Positions 42,097 to 51,166 of a DNA stretch of 64,000 nucleotides are shown here, one piece after another (within the stretch, counting starts at the first letter, position 1; each line of letters starts with the position of its first letter). The stretch comes from JANXQE01 sp035651635 (GTDB lineage Bacteria; Verrucomicrobiota; Verrucomicrobiia; Limisphaerales; UBA8199): positions 39,785 through 103,784 of the forward strand of contig DASRFK010000217.1 in the NCBI GenBank assembly GCA_035651635.1, read 5' to 3'. Made by a program: the position numbers and the translations under genes. The notes under the pieces were generated by a model. The model was not told where the DNA came from. It worked only from the letters and a program-made list of their open reading frames with translations, and did no database searches.

Positions 42097-43323
42097 ATGT
42101 CATCACACCAGCAGGACATGAACGCCATGGCACTTCGCACACGATCGTTCCAACGGCAGCGCTGTGAGCCTCTGCGTTCTAAGCCGAAAAGGACCCGGCG
42201 TTTTTTTTGGCTAAGTGCGGGCGCAGCCTTGATGGCCGTGGTCCCGTCCTCTCAGAGCGCGGAATCGGCTCCGGTGCGTGCAGCCGTCGCCAGCAACCTG
42301 GTAGTAACGGCTGCGCAGCGACAGAAGATTCATACCGAGGCGATCAAGACCTCCAACTTCCGCCGCACGATCGAAACGACGGGCACGGTGGATTTCGATG
42401 GGGACCAGGCGACGACTGTATTGGCGCCGATGGGTGGGCCAGTCTCGAAGCTGATGGTCTCGCTCGGTGCGAAGGTCAAAGCCGGGGACATCCTGGCGAC
42501 GGTAGCCTCGCCGGATTTTGCCACCGCCATCAGCACCTATCGCAAAGCCGTGGCAACGGCAAAAAATGCCCGTCGCATCGCCGAGCTGACCACGCAACTT
42601 TCGCAGAACAATCTGTCCCGGAAAGAAGTTGAGCAGGCGCAGACCGACGCAGCCAACGCCGAATCGGACCGTGACGCTGCGTTGGAGCAACTCCGCTCGC
42701 TTGGAGTGGATTCGCAAACGATTCAAGCCATCGATGAGGGCCGGCCGGTGCCGGAGCGCGCCGGGTTGATACGTTCGCCGCTGGAGGGCACCGTCGTGGA
42801 GAGGTTGATCACGCCCGGCCAACTTTTGCAGGCCGGTACCACCCCATGCTTCACCGTAGCCGATACTTCTCTCGTCTGGGTCACGGCGAACATTTTTGAA
42901 TCCGATCTGGCGGACGTTCAGGTCGGAGACCGGGCCGAAGTGATCACCAGCGCTTCGCCGACCAACTTGCTGGGCGCCGTTGATTACATCTCCGCCATCG
43001 TCGACGCCAATACCCGGGCGATCGGAGTGCGCGTGGTTGCCACGAACCAAAACAACATTCTCAAAAAGCAGATGTACGTGCGGGTCCTGCTCCATTCACG
43101 GAAGGAACAAACGGGTTTGCTCGTGCCGGTCTCAGCCGTGCTGCGCGACGACGACGATCTGCCCTTTGTCTATCTGGCCAATGCCGACGGCAGTTTCTCG
43201 CGCCGCCGCATCACTTTGGGCAGCCGCGTCGACGAGCGGTACGAGACCCTCGCCGGGCTCGCCGCCGGTGAGCAGGTCGTCATCGAGGGCGGCCTGTTCC
43301 TCCAATTCATGCAAGCCCAGTGA
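42097..43323 (+). CDS. RND efflux periplasmic adaptor (membrane fusion protein), heavy-metal type
   Basis: 408 residues from the ATG at 42097; ATGs at 42118 and 42127 or a TTG at 42082 are alternatives. A signal anchor lies near residues 38-60. The barrel-sandwich (APMGGPVSKLMVSLGAKVKA and IRSPLEGTVVERLITPGQLL) brackets a coiled-coil hairpin (about 145-215), then beta-barrel and membrane-proximal domains with LLVPVSAVLRDDDDLPFVYL. It links the inner-membrane pump with the outer-membrane channel and may hand metal ions to the pump. The 3' end overlaps the pump gene by four bases (GTGA, 43320-43323). Confidence 0.88.
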   Translation: MSSHQQDMNAMALRTRSFQRQRCEPLRSKPKRTRRFFWLSAGAALMAVVPSSQSAESAPVRAAVASNLVVTAAQRQKIHTEAIKTSNFRRTIETTGTVDFDGDQATTVLAPMGGPVSKLMVSLGAKVKAGDILATVASPDFATAISTYRKAVATAKNARRIAELTTQLSQNNLSRKEVEQAQTDAANAESDRDAALEQLRSLGVDSQTIQAIDEGRPVPERAGLIRSPLEGTVVERLITPGQLLQAGTTPCFTVADTSLVWVTANIFESDLADVQVGDRAEVITSASPTNLLGAVDYISAIVDANTRAIGVRVVATNQNNILKKQMYVRVLLHSRKEQTGLLVPVSAVLRDDDDLPFVYLANADGSFSRRRITLGSRVDERYETLAGLAAGEQVVIEGGLFLQFMQAQ

Positions 43324-46300
43324 GCACGCCAGAACTCCCACCCCCGGAAGGACCGCGGCGCTCGGCATCGGTCATCAACCGGGTCATTGCCTCGTCGCTG
43401 CGGCAGCGCTTCCTGGTCATGCTGGCGGTCATTCTGTTGATCCTGACCGGCACCTGGTCGCTCAACCGCCTGCCGGTCGAAGCCTACCCGGACCTTTCGC
43501 CACCCATGGTCGAGATCATCACCCAATGGCCCGGCCATGCCGCAGAGGAAGTCGAGCGGCTGATCACCGTGCCCATCGAGGTCGAGATGAATGGCATTCC
43601 TCGTATGACCGTGCTGCGTTCGATCTCGCTTTATGGGCTGTCGGACGTCCGGATCACCTTTCGCGACCGCACGGACAACTACTTCGCGCGCCAGCGAGTG
43701 TTCGAGCGCCTTCCGGACCTGAGCCTGCCCTCGGGCGTAACGCCTTCCGTGGCACCGCTGTTTTCCCCCTCAGGTTTGATTTATCGCTACGTGCTGCAAA
43801 GTCCGGACCGTACGCCGCTGGAACTTAAGACCATCGAAGATTGGATTGTCGAGCGGCAGTACAAATCCGTCCAGGGTGTGGCGGACGATTCGGGTCTCGG
43901 CGGCGAAACGATGCAGTACCAGGTCTTGCTCGATTCAGCCAAGGTCGCCGGGGCCGGGCTCTCTATTCCCCAAATCGTCGCTTCGCTCGGGGCGAACAAT
44001 GGAAACGCCGGCGGCGGCTTCTATTCGCAAGGCGGCCAATTCTATTACGTGCGCGGCCTGGGCCGATTGCGCACGCCCGAGGACATCGGTAACGTCGTGC
44101 TGGCCGTACACAATGGCATTCCCACTTTGGTCAAGGACATCGGCCGCGTAGTGATCGGCCACGCTCCGCGGTTAGGCCAGTTCGGCTACCAGGACCAGGA
44201 CGACGCGGTCGAAGGCGTCATCCTGATGCGCACCGGTGAGAAAACCCAGGAAGTGCTGGCCCGGGTGGAAGCCAAGACGCAGGAACTCAATCGGAACATT
44301 CTGCCCAAAGATGTTAAGATCCATACGTTCTACGATCGCACCGATCTCATTTCGCTGACCACTGAGACCGTAGAGCGAAACCTTCTCAACGGGATGGTGC
44401 TGGTGGTGATCGTGCTGGTGTTCTTTCTTTACGATATTCGCGCGGGTCTCATTGTCGCGATCACCATCCCGCTGGCGCTGCTGTTCGCCTTTATCTGCCT
44501 GGATCTGCGTGACGTCTCCGCCAACCTGCTATCGATCGGCGCCGTGGACTTCGGAATCCTGGTGGACGGCGCGGTGGTGATGGTGGAGAACATCTTCCGC
44601 CAGATCGCCGCGCGGCAGGGCCAACCGCTCCGGATCCTGGAGGTCATTACCGAGGCCGGTGCTGAAGTAGATCGCCCTATCTTTTTTGCCGTCGCGGTGA
44701 TCGTCGCGGGTTTTCTGCCGATTTATGTTCTGAGTGGGCCCTCGGGCAAACTGTTCACGCCCATGGCCGACACCATGATCTTCGCCCTGGTCGGCTCGCT
44801 GATCATCACCCTCATGGTGTTGCCGGTGCTTTGTTCCTGGGCCTTCCGTAAAGGAGTGCGCGAACGGCGCAACCGCGCGTTCGAGGTGATCAAATCGCTT
44901 TACGCCAAAGGGCTTGATTTCTGCCTGGCTCATCCCTGGGGCGTCACACTGGGCTCGGTCCTAATCCTGGCCGCCTCGTTGCTGCTCCTGCCAGCGGTCG
45001 GCGCTGAATTCATGCCGCACCTGGATGAAGGCGCGCTCTGGATTCGGGCAACCATGCCCTACACGATTTCGTTCGAGGAGTCGGCCAAGATTGCCCCGCA
45101 GGTCCGCCAGATTCTCCGGTCTTTTCCCGAGGTCACGGTCGTCGCCTCCGAGCATGGCCGGCCGGATGACGGGACGGACCCGACCGGCTTTTTTAATGTC
45201 GAATTTTTCGTCGGCCTAAAGCCGTACCGGGAATGGAAGGGAGCCTACCGTAACAAAGCCAAATTGATCGAAGCCATCAACGAAAAATTGCAGGCATTTC
45301 CCGGCATAATCTTCAACTACACACAACCGGCCGAGGATGCAGTGGATGAAGCCGAAACCGGACTCAAAAGTTCGCTGGCAGTGAAAGTTTTCGGCACCGA
45401 CTTGAAGACGTTGGAAACGAAGGGCCGCGCAATTAAGCGCGTCCTGGAGGGAGTGAACGGCATCAGAGAGATCACCTTGGTCCAGGAACTCGGTCAGCCC
45501 AGTCTGACCGTGAATATTGACCGCGCCAAGATCGCCCGCTACGGATTGAACGTCGCGGATATCAACGGCCTAATCGAAGCGGCCGTCGGCGGCACGGCCG
45601 CCACGCAAGTGGTGCAAGGCGAAAAGCAATTCGATCTCGTGGTGCGCCTGGAGCGCCAATACCGCGATAACCCCGAGGAAATCCGTAATGTCCTGGTGAG
45701 CACAGCGGACGGCTCGCAAATCCCGTTGAAAGAACTGGCCGACCTGCGGGTAGAGAATGGCGCCTCGTTTATTTACCGCGAAGACAACTCGCGCTATATC
45801 GGCGTGCAATTCTCGGTGGAAGGCCGGGACCTGGCCGGTGCCGTGAACGACGCCCGGCAAAAAGTCCAGGCCCAGGTCTCGCTTCCGGAAGGCTACCGAC
45901 TCGATTGGGGCGGCGAGTACAAGGACTACACCGCCTCGCGGCGACAGCTCAATGTGGTATTGCCCTTGACGTTGTTTGTGATTTTCCTGTTGCTCTTCGC
46001 GCTGTATCGCAACTTCAAGTTCCCGCTCATCACAGTGCTGGGCGTATTACTCTCTGCGCCGGTAGGCGGCATCGCGGCGCTGTGGTTGACCCGCACCCCG
46101 TTTTCGGTCTCCTCTGGGATCGGCTTTCTGGCCCTGTTCGGCGTCTCGGTGCAAACCGCAGTCGTGTATATCTCCTATGTGAACGAACTACGCGGAAACG
46201 GCATGGAATTTCGCGAGGCCATTCGCGACGGCGCCATCCTGCGGCTGCGGCCGATCATGATGACGGCCCTGGTGGCCGCCCTGGGCCTTTTGCCCGCCGC

Positions 46301-46448
46301 GCTCGCCACCGGGGTCGGCACCGATTCGCAGCGACCGTTCGCGTTGGTGATTGTCAGCGGCCTGTTCACGCGCTTGCTCATCAGTGTGTTCCTGATGCCG
46401 GCGCTTTACGTCATCGTCGCGCGACCGACGGACCGACTGGAGGTGTAG
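43320..46448 (+). CDS. Heavy-metal efflux RND pump, CusA/CzcA family
   Basis: 1042 residues, starting with GTG that overlaps the adaptor stop. Twelve membrane helices in two halves with two large periplasmic loops. The helix-4 motif VDFGILVDGAVVMVENIF is the HME-RND signature: the two Asp and the Glu carry protons in CzcA and CusA. AIRDGAILRLRPIMMTALVA is also typical of the family. It exports Cu/Ag or Zn/Co/Cd; the Met residues that would mark a Cu/Ag pump were not located, so the metal is left open. Confidence 0.92.
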   Translation: MSTPELPPPEGPRRSASVINRVIASSLRQRFLVMLAVILLILTGTWSLNRLPVEAYPDLSPPMVEIITQWPGHAAEEVERLITVPIEVEMNGIPRMTVLRSISLYGLSDVRITFRDRTDNYFARQRVFERLPDLSLPSGVTPSVAPLFSPSGLIYRYVLQSPDRTPLELKTIEDWIVERQYKSVQGVADDSGLGGETMQYQVLLDSAKVAGAGLSIPQIVASLGANNGNAGGGFYSQGGQFYYVRGLGRLRTPEDIGNVVLAVHNGIPTLVKDIGRVVIGHAPRLGQFGYQDQDDAVEGVILMRTGEKTQEVLARVEAKTQELNRNILPKDVKIHTFYDRTDLISLTTETVERNLLNGMVLVVIVLVFFLYDIRAGLIVAITIPLALLFAFICLDLRDVSANLLSIGAVDFGILVDGAVVMVENIFRQIAARQGQPLRILEVITEAGAEVDRPIFFAVAVIVAGFLPIYVLSGPSGKLFTPMADTMIFALVGSLIITLMVLPVLCSWAFRKGVRERRNRAFEVIKSLYAKGLDFCLAHPWGVTLGSVLILAASLLLLPAVGAEFMPHLDEGALWIRATMPYTISFEESAKIAPQVRQILRSFPEVTVVASEHGRPDDGTDPTGFFNVEFFVGLKPYREWKGAYRNKAKLIEAINEKLQAFPGIIFNYTQPAEDAVDEAETGLKSSLAVKVFGTDLKTLETKGRAIKRVLEGVNGIREITLVQELGQPSLTVNIDRAKIARYGLNVADINGLIEAAVGGTAATQVVQGEKQFDLVVRLERQYRDNPEEIRNVLVSTADGSQIPLKELADLRVENGASFIYREDNSRYIGVQFSVEGRDLAGAVNDARQKVQAQVSLPEGYRLDWGGEYKDYTASRRQLNVVLPLTLFVIFLLLFALYRNFKFPLITVLGVLLSAPVGGIAALWLTRTPFSVSSGIGFLALFGVSVQTAVVYISYVNELRGNGMEFREAIRDGAILRLRPIMMTALVAALGLLPAALATGVGTDSQRPFALVIVSGLFTRLLISVFLMPALYVIVARPTDRLEV

Positions 46449-46486
46449 TCTTGAACTTGCAGCTCTCGAGCATAAACCACAAATCC

Positions 46487-47953
46487 ATGCGCGTTACCTT
46501 TTCGCTCGGCGCCGCGGCAGCCGTGCTTCTGGCCGGTTGCGCGGTGGGTCCCGATTTCAAACCACCGCCGGCCCCGGAGGTCAGCGGGTATACGCCAATG
46601 CCGTTTTCGACGACCAGCGGAAACACGAATATTGCGGGCGAAGAGCCCCAACGCTTCGTGAACGGCGCGGATATTCCCGGGCAGTGGTGGACAATGTTCC
46701 ACTCCCAGCCGCTGACCGAACTGATCGAGCTGTCGCTCAGCAACAACCCCAACATCAAGGCCGCGCAAGCCGCGCTGGGAGTCGCACGAGAAAATGTCCT
46801 GGCCCAAAAGGGCTCCTATTATCCCAGCATCGCCGGGAGTTTCTCGGCGGCGCGCCAGAAGACTTCCGGGGAAATTTCCCCGACGCCGAACTCGGGCGCG
46901 TTGTATTTCAGCCTGTATACGCCGCAAGTCAGCGTCTCGTATGTCCCGGATGTGTTCGGGCTGAACCGGCGGACGGTCGAGTCTTTGAAGGCACAGGAAG
47001 AGCAGGCGCGCTTTGCGCTGGCGGCGACGCATATCACCTTGAGCGCGAACGTAGCTGCCGCCGCGATCCAGGAAGCCTCGTTGCGCGCGCAGATCGAAGC
47101 CACCCGCCAGTTGGTCGGGATCAATTCGAATATGCTGCAAACCTTGCGCAAGCAATTTGCCGCCGGCTACATCGGCCGAGTCGACGTGGCGACGCAGGAG
47201 TCACAGCTCGCGCAAGTGTCCGCCACTCTGCCTCCATTGCTCAAGCAACTGGCCCAACAACGCGACCTGTTGGCGGCGCTCTCCGGGAGATTCCCTACTC
47301 AGGCTCCGGCCGCGGAGTTCGCCTTGAGCAGCCTGCAACTGCCACAGGAGTTGCCTTTGAGCCTTCCGTCCCAAATCGTCGCCCAGCGTCCGGACGTGCG
47401 CCAGGCCGAGGAAAGCTTGCACGCGGCCAGCGCCGAAGTCGGCATTGCCGTGGCCAACCGCTTGCCGAATATTACGCTGTCGGCCGATGCCGGAACGATG
47501 GCGTTGGAAGCAAGCAAGATGTTCTCAAACGGAGCTGGATTCTGGACTTTAGCGGGCAACTTGACTCAACCGATTTTCCAAGGCGGAGTGTTGTTGCATA
47601 AGGAACGGGCCGCGAGGGCCGCCTACACGCAGGCGGCCGAGCAGTACCGCAGCACCGTTTTGACCGCGTTTCAAAACGTCGCCGACACCTTGCACGCGCT
47701 CCAACAGGACGCCAACGGGCTGACCGCCGCGGCCGAGGCGAGAGATGCCGCCAAGGTCACCCTGGAGCTGGCTCAGAAACAATTTCAGACGGGTTACAGC
47801 GGCTATGTTCCGCTGCTCAGCGCCGAGCAAACCTACCAGCAAGCCTGGTTGAATTTTGTCCAAGCCCAGGCGAACCGTTATGCTGACACGGCCGCGCTCT
47901 TTCAAGCCTTGGGCGGCGGATGGTGGAACCGTTCGGACCTGACCCAAAAGTAG
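46487..47953 (+). CDS. Outer-membrane efflux lipoprotein (NodT/CusC family)
   Basis: 488 residues from the ATG at 46487; a TTG at 46451 is possible. MRVTFSLGAAAAVLLAGCAV has the lipobox LAGC, followed by VGPDFKPPPAPEVSGY, the standard start of NodT-family factors. Two outer-membrane-efflux repeats follow with QWWTMFHSQPLTELIELSLS, RPDVRQAEESLHAASAEVGI and NLTQPIFQGG. It is the channel of the tripartite pump and lies 38 bases after the pump gene. Confidence 0.92.
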   Translation: MRVTFSLGAAAAVLLAGCAVGPDFKPPPAPEVSGYTPMPFSTTSGNTNIAGEEPQRFVNGADIPGQWWTMFHSQPLTELIELSLSNNPNIKAAQAALGVARENVLAQKGSYYPSIAGSFSAARQKTSGEISPTPNSGALYFSLYTPQVSVSYVPDVFGLNRRTVESLKAQEEQARFALAATHITLSANVAAAAIQEASLRAQIEATRQLVGINSNMLQTLRKQFAAGYIGRVDVATQESQLAQVSATLPPLLKQLAQQRDLLAALSGRFPTQAPAAEFALSSLQLPQELPLSLPSQIVAQRPDVRQAEESLHAASAEVGIAVANRLPNITLSADAGTMALEASKMFSNGAGFWTLAGNLTQPIFQGGVLLHKERAARAAYTQAAEQYRSTVLTAFQNVADTLHALQQDANGLTAAAEARDAAKVTLELAQKQFQTGYSGYVPLLSAEQTYQQAWLNFVQAQANRYADTAALFQALGGGWWNRSDLTQK

Positions 47954-48040
47954 AGTCACCTTGGTCGATAGAAACCACGTAGGTTTTTCCAGTTTTGCAG
48001 TGCCAGGTCGAAGAGTCGCGCCGCTAATGGGCGGCTTGGC

Positions 48041-48279
48041 GTCAGTCCCGCACAATCAAATATTCCGCGCGGTCACGGACCTCGGGCGCGGGACATTCCG
48101 CGCTCAAAGGCAGCGCTTCTACGGAGCATTTGCTTATTCGCCTCGCTGAAGGGGTGTACTGTATTGCTCCCCTTGTGTACCACTGGCCATTTTTCCCTGC
48201 CTTTTCGCATTGCTCGCAAATTGCCTCAGCCCGCCGACCCGGGAAAGGGAATGAAATTACGCGATTGTGCGGGACTGAC
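48041..48279. mobile_element. Non-autonomous element with perfect 17-base inverted ends
   Basis: GTCAGTCCCGCACAATC at 48041-48057 and its exact complement GATTGTGCGGGACTGAC at 48263-48279 bound a 239-base stretch with no gene. The left 110 bases (to the CGCCTCGCTGAA end at 48150) are repeated with about three quarters identity at 49266-49368. No target-site duplication is obvious by eye. A miniature inverted-repeat element is the best reading; a large hairpin for transcription control is the alternative. Confidence 0.55.
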
Positions 48280-48298
48280 CCCCGCAGGGGGGAGCATT

Positions 48299-48505
48299 TC
48301 AAAGCACAAATTCGGGAAGGGATTCCCTGACTCTCGGCTCGGGCTGGCCGTTGCGCAAATCCACCAGCAGTTGCGGATACAGCTCGCATAGGCGGAACGC
48401 AGCCTCGGGCGTAATCCGGGCGGAGCTATCCTCCATTCCGCTCCAGTCAGGAAACTCAAGTTCCATGCTTTCAGCCGGCCGCGCAGGCCCTTCTGACTTT
48501 TTCAT
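48299..48505 (-). CDS. Possible small protein of unknown function
   Basis: 68 residues if started at the ATG at 48505. The sequence MELEFPDWSG, then SARITPEAAFRLCELYPQLL, has a protein-like composition (acidic start, amphipathic helix) and is unlike the surrounding repeats. No family recognised, no clear ribosome binding site, and it sits beside a repeat element, so it may be an old fragment. Confidence 0.35.
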   Translation of the reverse strand: MKKSEGPARPAESMELEFPDWSGMEDSSARITPEAAFRLCELYPQLLVDLRNGQPEPRVRESLPEFVL

Positions 48506-48631
48506 AAAATTCATCGGTACCGCCAGTTGGTTCATGGCCGGGATCAATCCTGCCGCACCGTCACGCCCGCGCCAAGCCATTATCGCCCTTACAAAAAAAC
48601 CTCGCGCTCAAAAGCAGTTTCCTGTTACCAA

Positions 48632-49243
48632 ATGACATACCAAATTTCGGTGAAAGCGATCCTTCTCTTTCTTGTTGTTCTGTGGTCCGGATTCGCCGTG
48701 TTCGGCGCTACTGACCAGCCCACTCTCTATGTTCGAACCGAAGCCGGACCGGCTTTCTTGAATACCCTTCGCGCGGATTATGGAATCGGCCATTTCGATG
48801 AACCCACCGACGTCGGAACACGCGTAGACCTGACTCTAGGTTACCGCTTAACCTCGTCTCTCGCAGCCGAATTGAATGGCGGCATGGTCTGGAATAAGCT
48901 GCTCGATATGGCCCAGCACGATTTCTACCAGGTCCCGGTCATGGCGAATCTGGTCTGGAAACCTGCCTATGGCCGCCTCGCTCCGTTTGTCGGCGCCGGA
49001 GCTGGAGGGGTCGATCTGATCCTCGTCCCGCATGGCTTCAGTCTTCCCACCGAGACCCACTTTGTCTTTGGCGCGCAGGCCTTTGCCGGAGTGGGATACC
49101 GGTTAACCCGAGCTTGCGAGTTGGGGCTGAGCTATCGGTTTCTGGGAGCAGCGAGTGAAAACTTCCGAAACGGAGGCGGCACCATCCGTGTTGGACCGGC
49201 TTTTACCCAAGCCATTCAGGCGGAGTTCACTTTCGCGTTTTAG
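48632..49243 (+). CDS. Outer-membrane beta-barrel protein, OmpA/porin-like
   Basis: 203 residues from the ATG at 48632, with a signal peptide (ILLFLVVLWSGFAVFG, cleavage near FGATD). The rest alternates in beta-strand fashion (TRVDLTLGYRLTSSLAAELN, PVMANLVWKP, GAGAGGVDLI, ELGLSYRFLG) and ends in EFTFAF with a terminal Phe, the mark read by the BAM complex. Eight strands or so. It could be a small outer-membrane barrel of the Omp-beta-brl group; substrate unknown. The gene is flanked on both sides by copies of one repeat. Confidence 0.8.
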   Translation: MTYQISVKAILLFLVVLWSGFAVFGATDQPTLYVRTEAGPAFLNTLRADYGIGHFDEPTDVGTRVDLTLGYRLTSSLAAELNGGMVWNKLLDMAQHDFYQVPVMANLVWKPAYGRLAPFVGAGAGGVDLILVPHGFSLPTETHFVFGAQAFAGVGYRLTRACELGLSYRFLGAASENFRNGGGTIRVGPAFTQAIQAEFTFAF

Positions 49244-49265
49244 TTTCGAACGGAATGGGAACGGG

Positions 49266-49368
49266 GTCGGTCCCGCACAACCACATATTCCGTGCCGTCA
49301 CGACCGCGGGCGGCACGAGGCATACGGCGCTAAGAGGCGCGCTTCCGCGTCGCATTCGCCTCGCTGAA
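49266..49368. repeat. Second copy of the left half of the 48041 element
   Basis: GTCGGTCCCGCACAACCACA through CGCCTCGCTGAA, parallel to 48041-48150. The right inverted end is not found nearby, so this copy is partial. Confidence 0.6.
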
Positions 49369-49483
49369 TCCAGGCTTGGGCCTCTTGCGCCTTCTCGCGG
49401 CGTTCTCATTCGGCCTTCTTGTTGCTTTCGGCCTTTTTCGGATTTCGGATTTGTTGAAGAGGAGCGAAGTTATTATTGCAAGT

Positions 49484-50917
49484 CTACAGGCTCCGGCTCA
49501 CCTGCTGAATGAGTTCCCACGCCCCGCGGACATGTTCGAGTTCCGTATTCGTTTGTCCCACGCAGAACCTCAAGGTGAACCTGCCGTCAAGAATGGTATG
49601 GGTAAGGTAGAGCTTGCCGGTTTGGTTAAGTCGATCGAGCAACTTTCGATTGAACTCATCGCCGGTTCTATGGCCAAAGCAAACCAGGTTCAGAGGCACC
49701 GCCGCTCTCAATTCAAAGTCGTCCGAGGCTTTGACCCAGCCGGCAAATTCCTGCGCCAGCTCGACGTGGCGCCGAATGTGGTAGCGCAAGCCCTCGACTC
49801 CGTAATAACGAATGACAAACCAGAGCTTGAGCGCACGGAAGCGCCGCCCCAGGGGAATGTGCCAGTCGCGATAATCAATTACGGCGCCGGATTCGGTAGC
49901 CTGGTTGCGCAGATATTCAGGCAGGACGCTGAGCGTTTGGATTAACGCCGCGCGGTCGGCCACATAAAAGCAGTCACAATCAAAATTGGTGAACAGCCAT
50001 TTGTGCGGATTGAAGGCGTAGGAATCCACCAACTCAATCCCTTTTTGGAAATGGCGAAACTCGGGGCAGACCGCGGCGGAGCCGCTCATCGCCCCATCGG
50101 CGTGCAACCACAGCCCTTCGCGCCGGCAAATCCGGCCGAGCTCGGGCAGCGGATCGAAAGCGTTGGAGGAGGTCGTACCCAGCGCAGCCGACACGAAGAA
50201 CGGCACCAGGCCCTGACGCCGATCGGCGGCGATGCGCTCGGCCAACGCACCGGGAACCATGGCAAAAGTCTCATCGGCTTCGACGAACCGCAGTTGCCGG
50301 CGCCCCAGGCCGGCAACTTTCACCGCTTTTTCCACCGATGAGTGCGCGTGCGGCGAGGTGTAGGCCACCAACGCGCCGGTGCAGCCCTTCTCATTGGTTT
50401 GAAATGCGCTTGCGCGTTCGCGCGCTGCCAGCAGCGCACACAACACGGCGCTCGACGCGCTGTCCTGGATCACGCCGCCCCCTGCCCCGCTCGACTTGAA
50501 CCGCTCCGGCAAACCCACCATCTCCGCCATCCAGTCGAGCACGTGAATTTCCAACTCGGTGCAGGCCGGGCTGGTAGCCCAAAGCATCCCTTGCACGCCC
50601 AGACCCGCCGAGAGCAGTTCTCCCAAAATACTCGGACCGGAAGCGTTGGCGGGGAAGTACGCGAAAAAGTTCGGCGATTGCCAATGGGTAATCCCCGGCA
50701 AGATCAACCTGTCCACATCGGCGAGGATCTCGCCAAACGCCTCGCCGTGGGGGGGCGGACTTGCGGGAAGAGAACGGCGGATTTGTCCCGGCTCGACTTG
50801 CGAGAGCACCGGGAGTTTCTCAACCCGTTGCTGGTACTCCGCCAGCCACTCGACGACGGCGTGGCCCCATTTCCGGAACTCCTCGGGACTCATGTGAAAC
50901 TCTTTTGCTTCTGACAT
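49484..50917 (-). CDS. PLP-dependent decarboxylase, aromatic-L-amino-acid decarboxylase family
   Basis: 477 residues from the ATG at 50917; an ATG at 50893 is the alternative. The PLP Lys is in NPHKWLFTNFDCD, HADGAMSGSAAVCPEF takes the place of the usual HVDAAYAGSA segment (the PLP-pyridine Asp is kept), and ITHWQSPNFFAYFPANAS is the substrate-side motif of group II decarboxylases. Eukaryotic-type AADC acts on DOPA, 5-HTP or tryptophan; the altered Asp-Gly-Ala-Met segment could change preference. It stands alone on the minus strand. Confidence 0.88.
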   Translation of the reverse strand: MSEAKEFHMSPEEFRKWGHAVVEWLAEYQQRVEKLPVLSQVEPGQIRRSLPASPPPHGEAFGEILADVDRLILPGITHWQSPNFFAYFPANASGPSILGELLSAGLGVQGMLWATSPACTELEIHVLDWMAEMVGLPERFKSSGAGGGVIQDSASSAVLCALLAARERASAFQTNEKGCTGALVAYTSPHAHSSVEKAVKVAGLGRRQLRFVEADETFAMVPGALAERIAADRRQGLVPFFVSAALGTTSSNAFDPLPELGRICRREGLWLHADGAMSGSAAVCPEFRHFQKGIELVDSYAFNPHKWLFTNFDCDCFYVADRAALIQTLSVLPEYLRNQATESGAVIDYRDWHIPLGRRFRALKLWFVIRYYGVEGLRYHIRRHVELAQEFAGWVKASDDFELRAAVPLNLVCFGHRTGDEFNRKLLDRLNQTGKLYLTHTILDGRFTLRFCVGQTNTELEHVRGAWELIQQVSRSL

Positions 50918-51166
50918 GAGCCGGAGAGTAAATGGGAAGCACGGCACTGAGAAACAGTAAAGACGGTTGAGAGCACGAAAAGTTCCCCGGCGGAGGTTCA
51001 TTTCACGTCGAATTCACGGCAGCTGCTGCGCGAGGACACGCGCCATTGAACCGTCACATGAACGGCAAATTCGTCAGCTGAATTTAAACAATGTCACTTT
51101 GACCCGAGGCCGTGGGGAGTGCTTCAGTAATCGCGCAGTTAGGTGGTGCAAAAAATGAACTAACTC

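Larger units (their letters stand above)
47954..48631. other. Intergenic region with a mobile-like element and a doubtful small gene
   Basis: Holds the inverted-repeat element at 48041-48279 and, after it, a possible small antisense gene (48299-48505). Between 48506 and 48631 there is an A-run (48597-48603) ahead of the beta-barrel gene and nothing else recognised. Confidence 0.5.

Noticed and set aside
43320..46448. Naming the RND pump cusA or czcA
   Set aside because: The HME-RND family is clear but the metal cannot be fixed from the motifs I could see.
46537..47601. 354-codon plus-strand frame in the outer-membrane efflux gene
   Set aside because: Shifted-frame shadow of the NodT-family gene.
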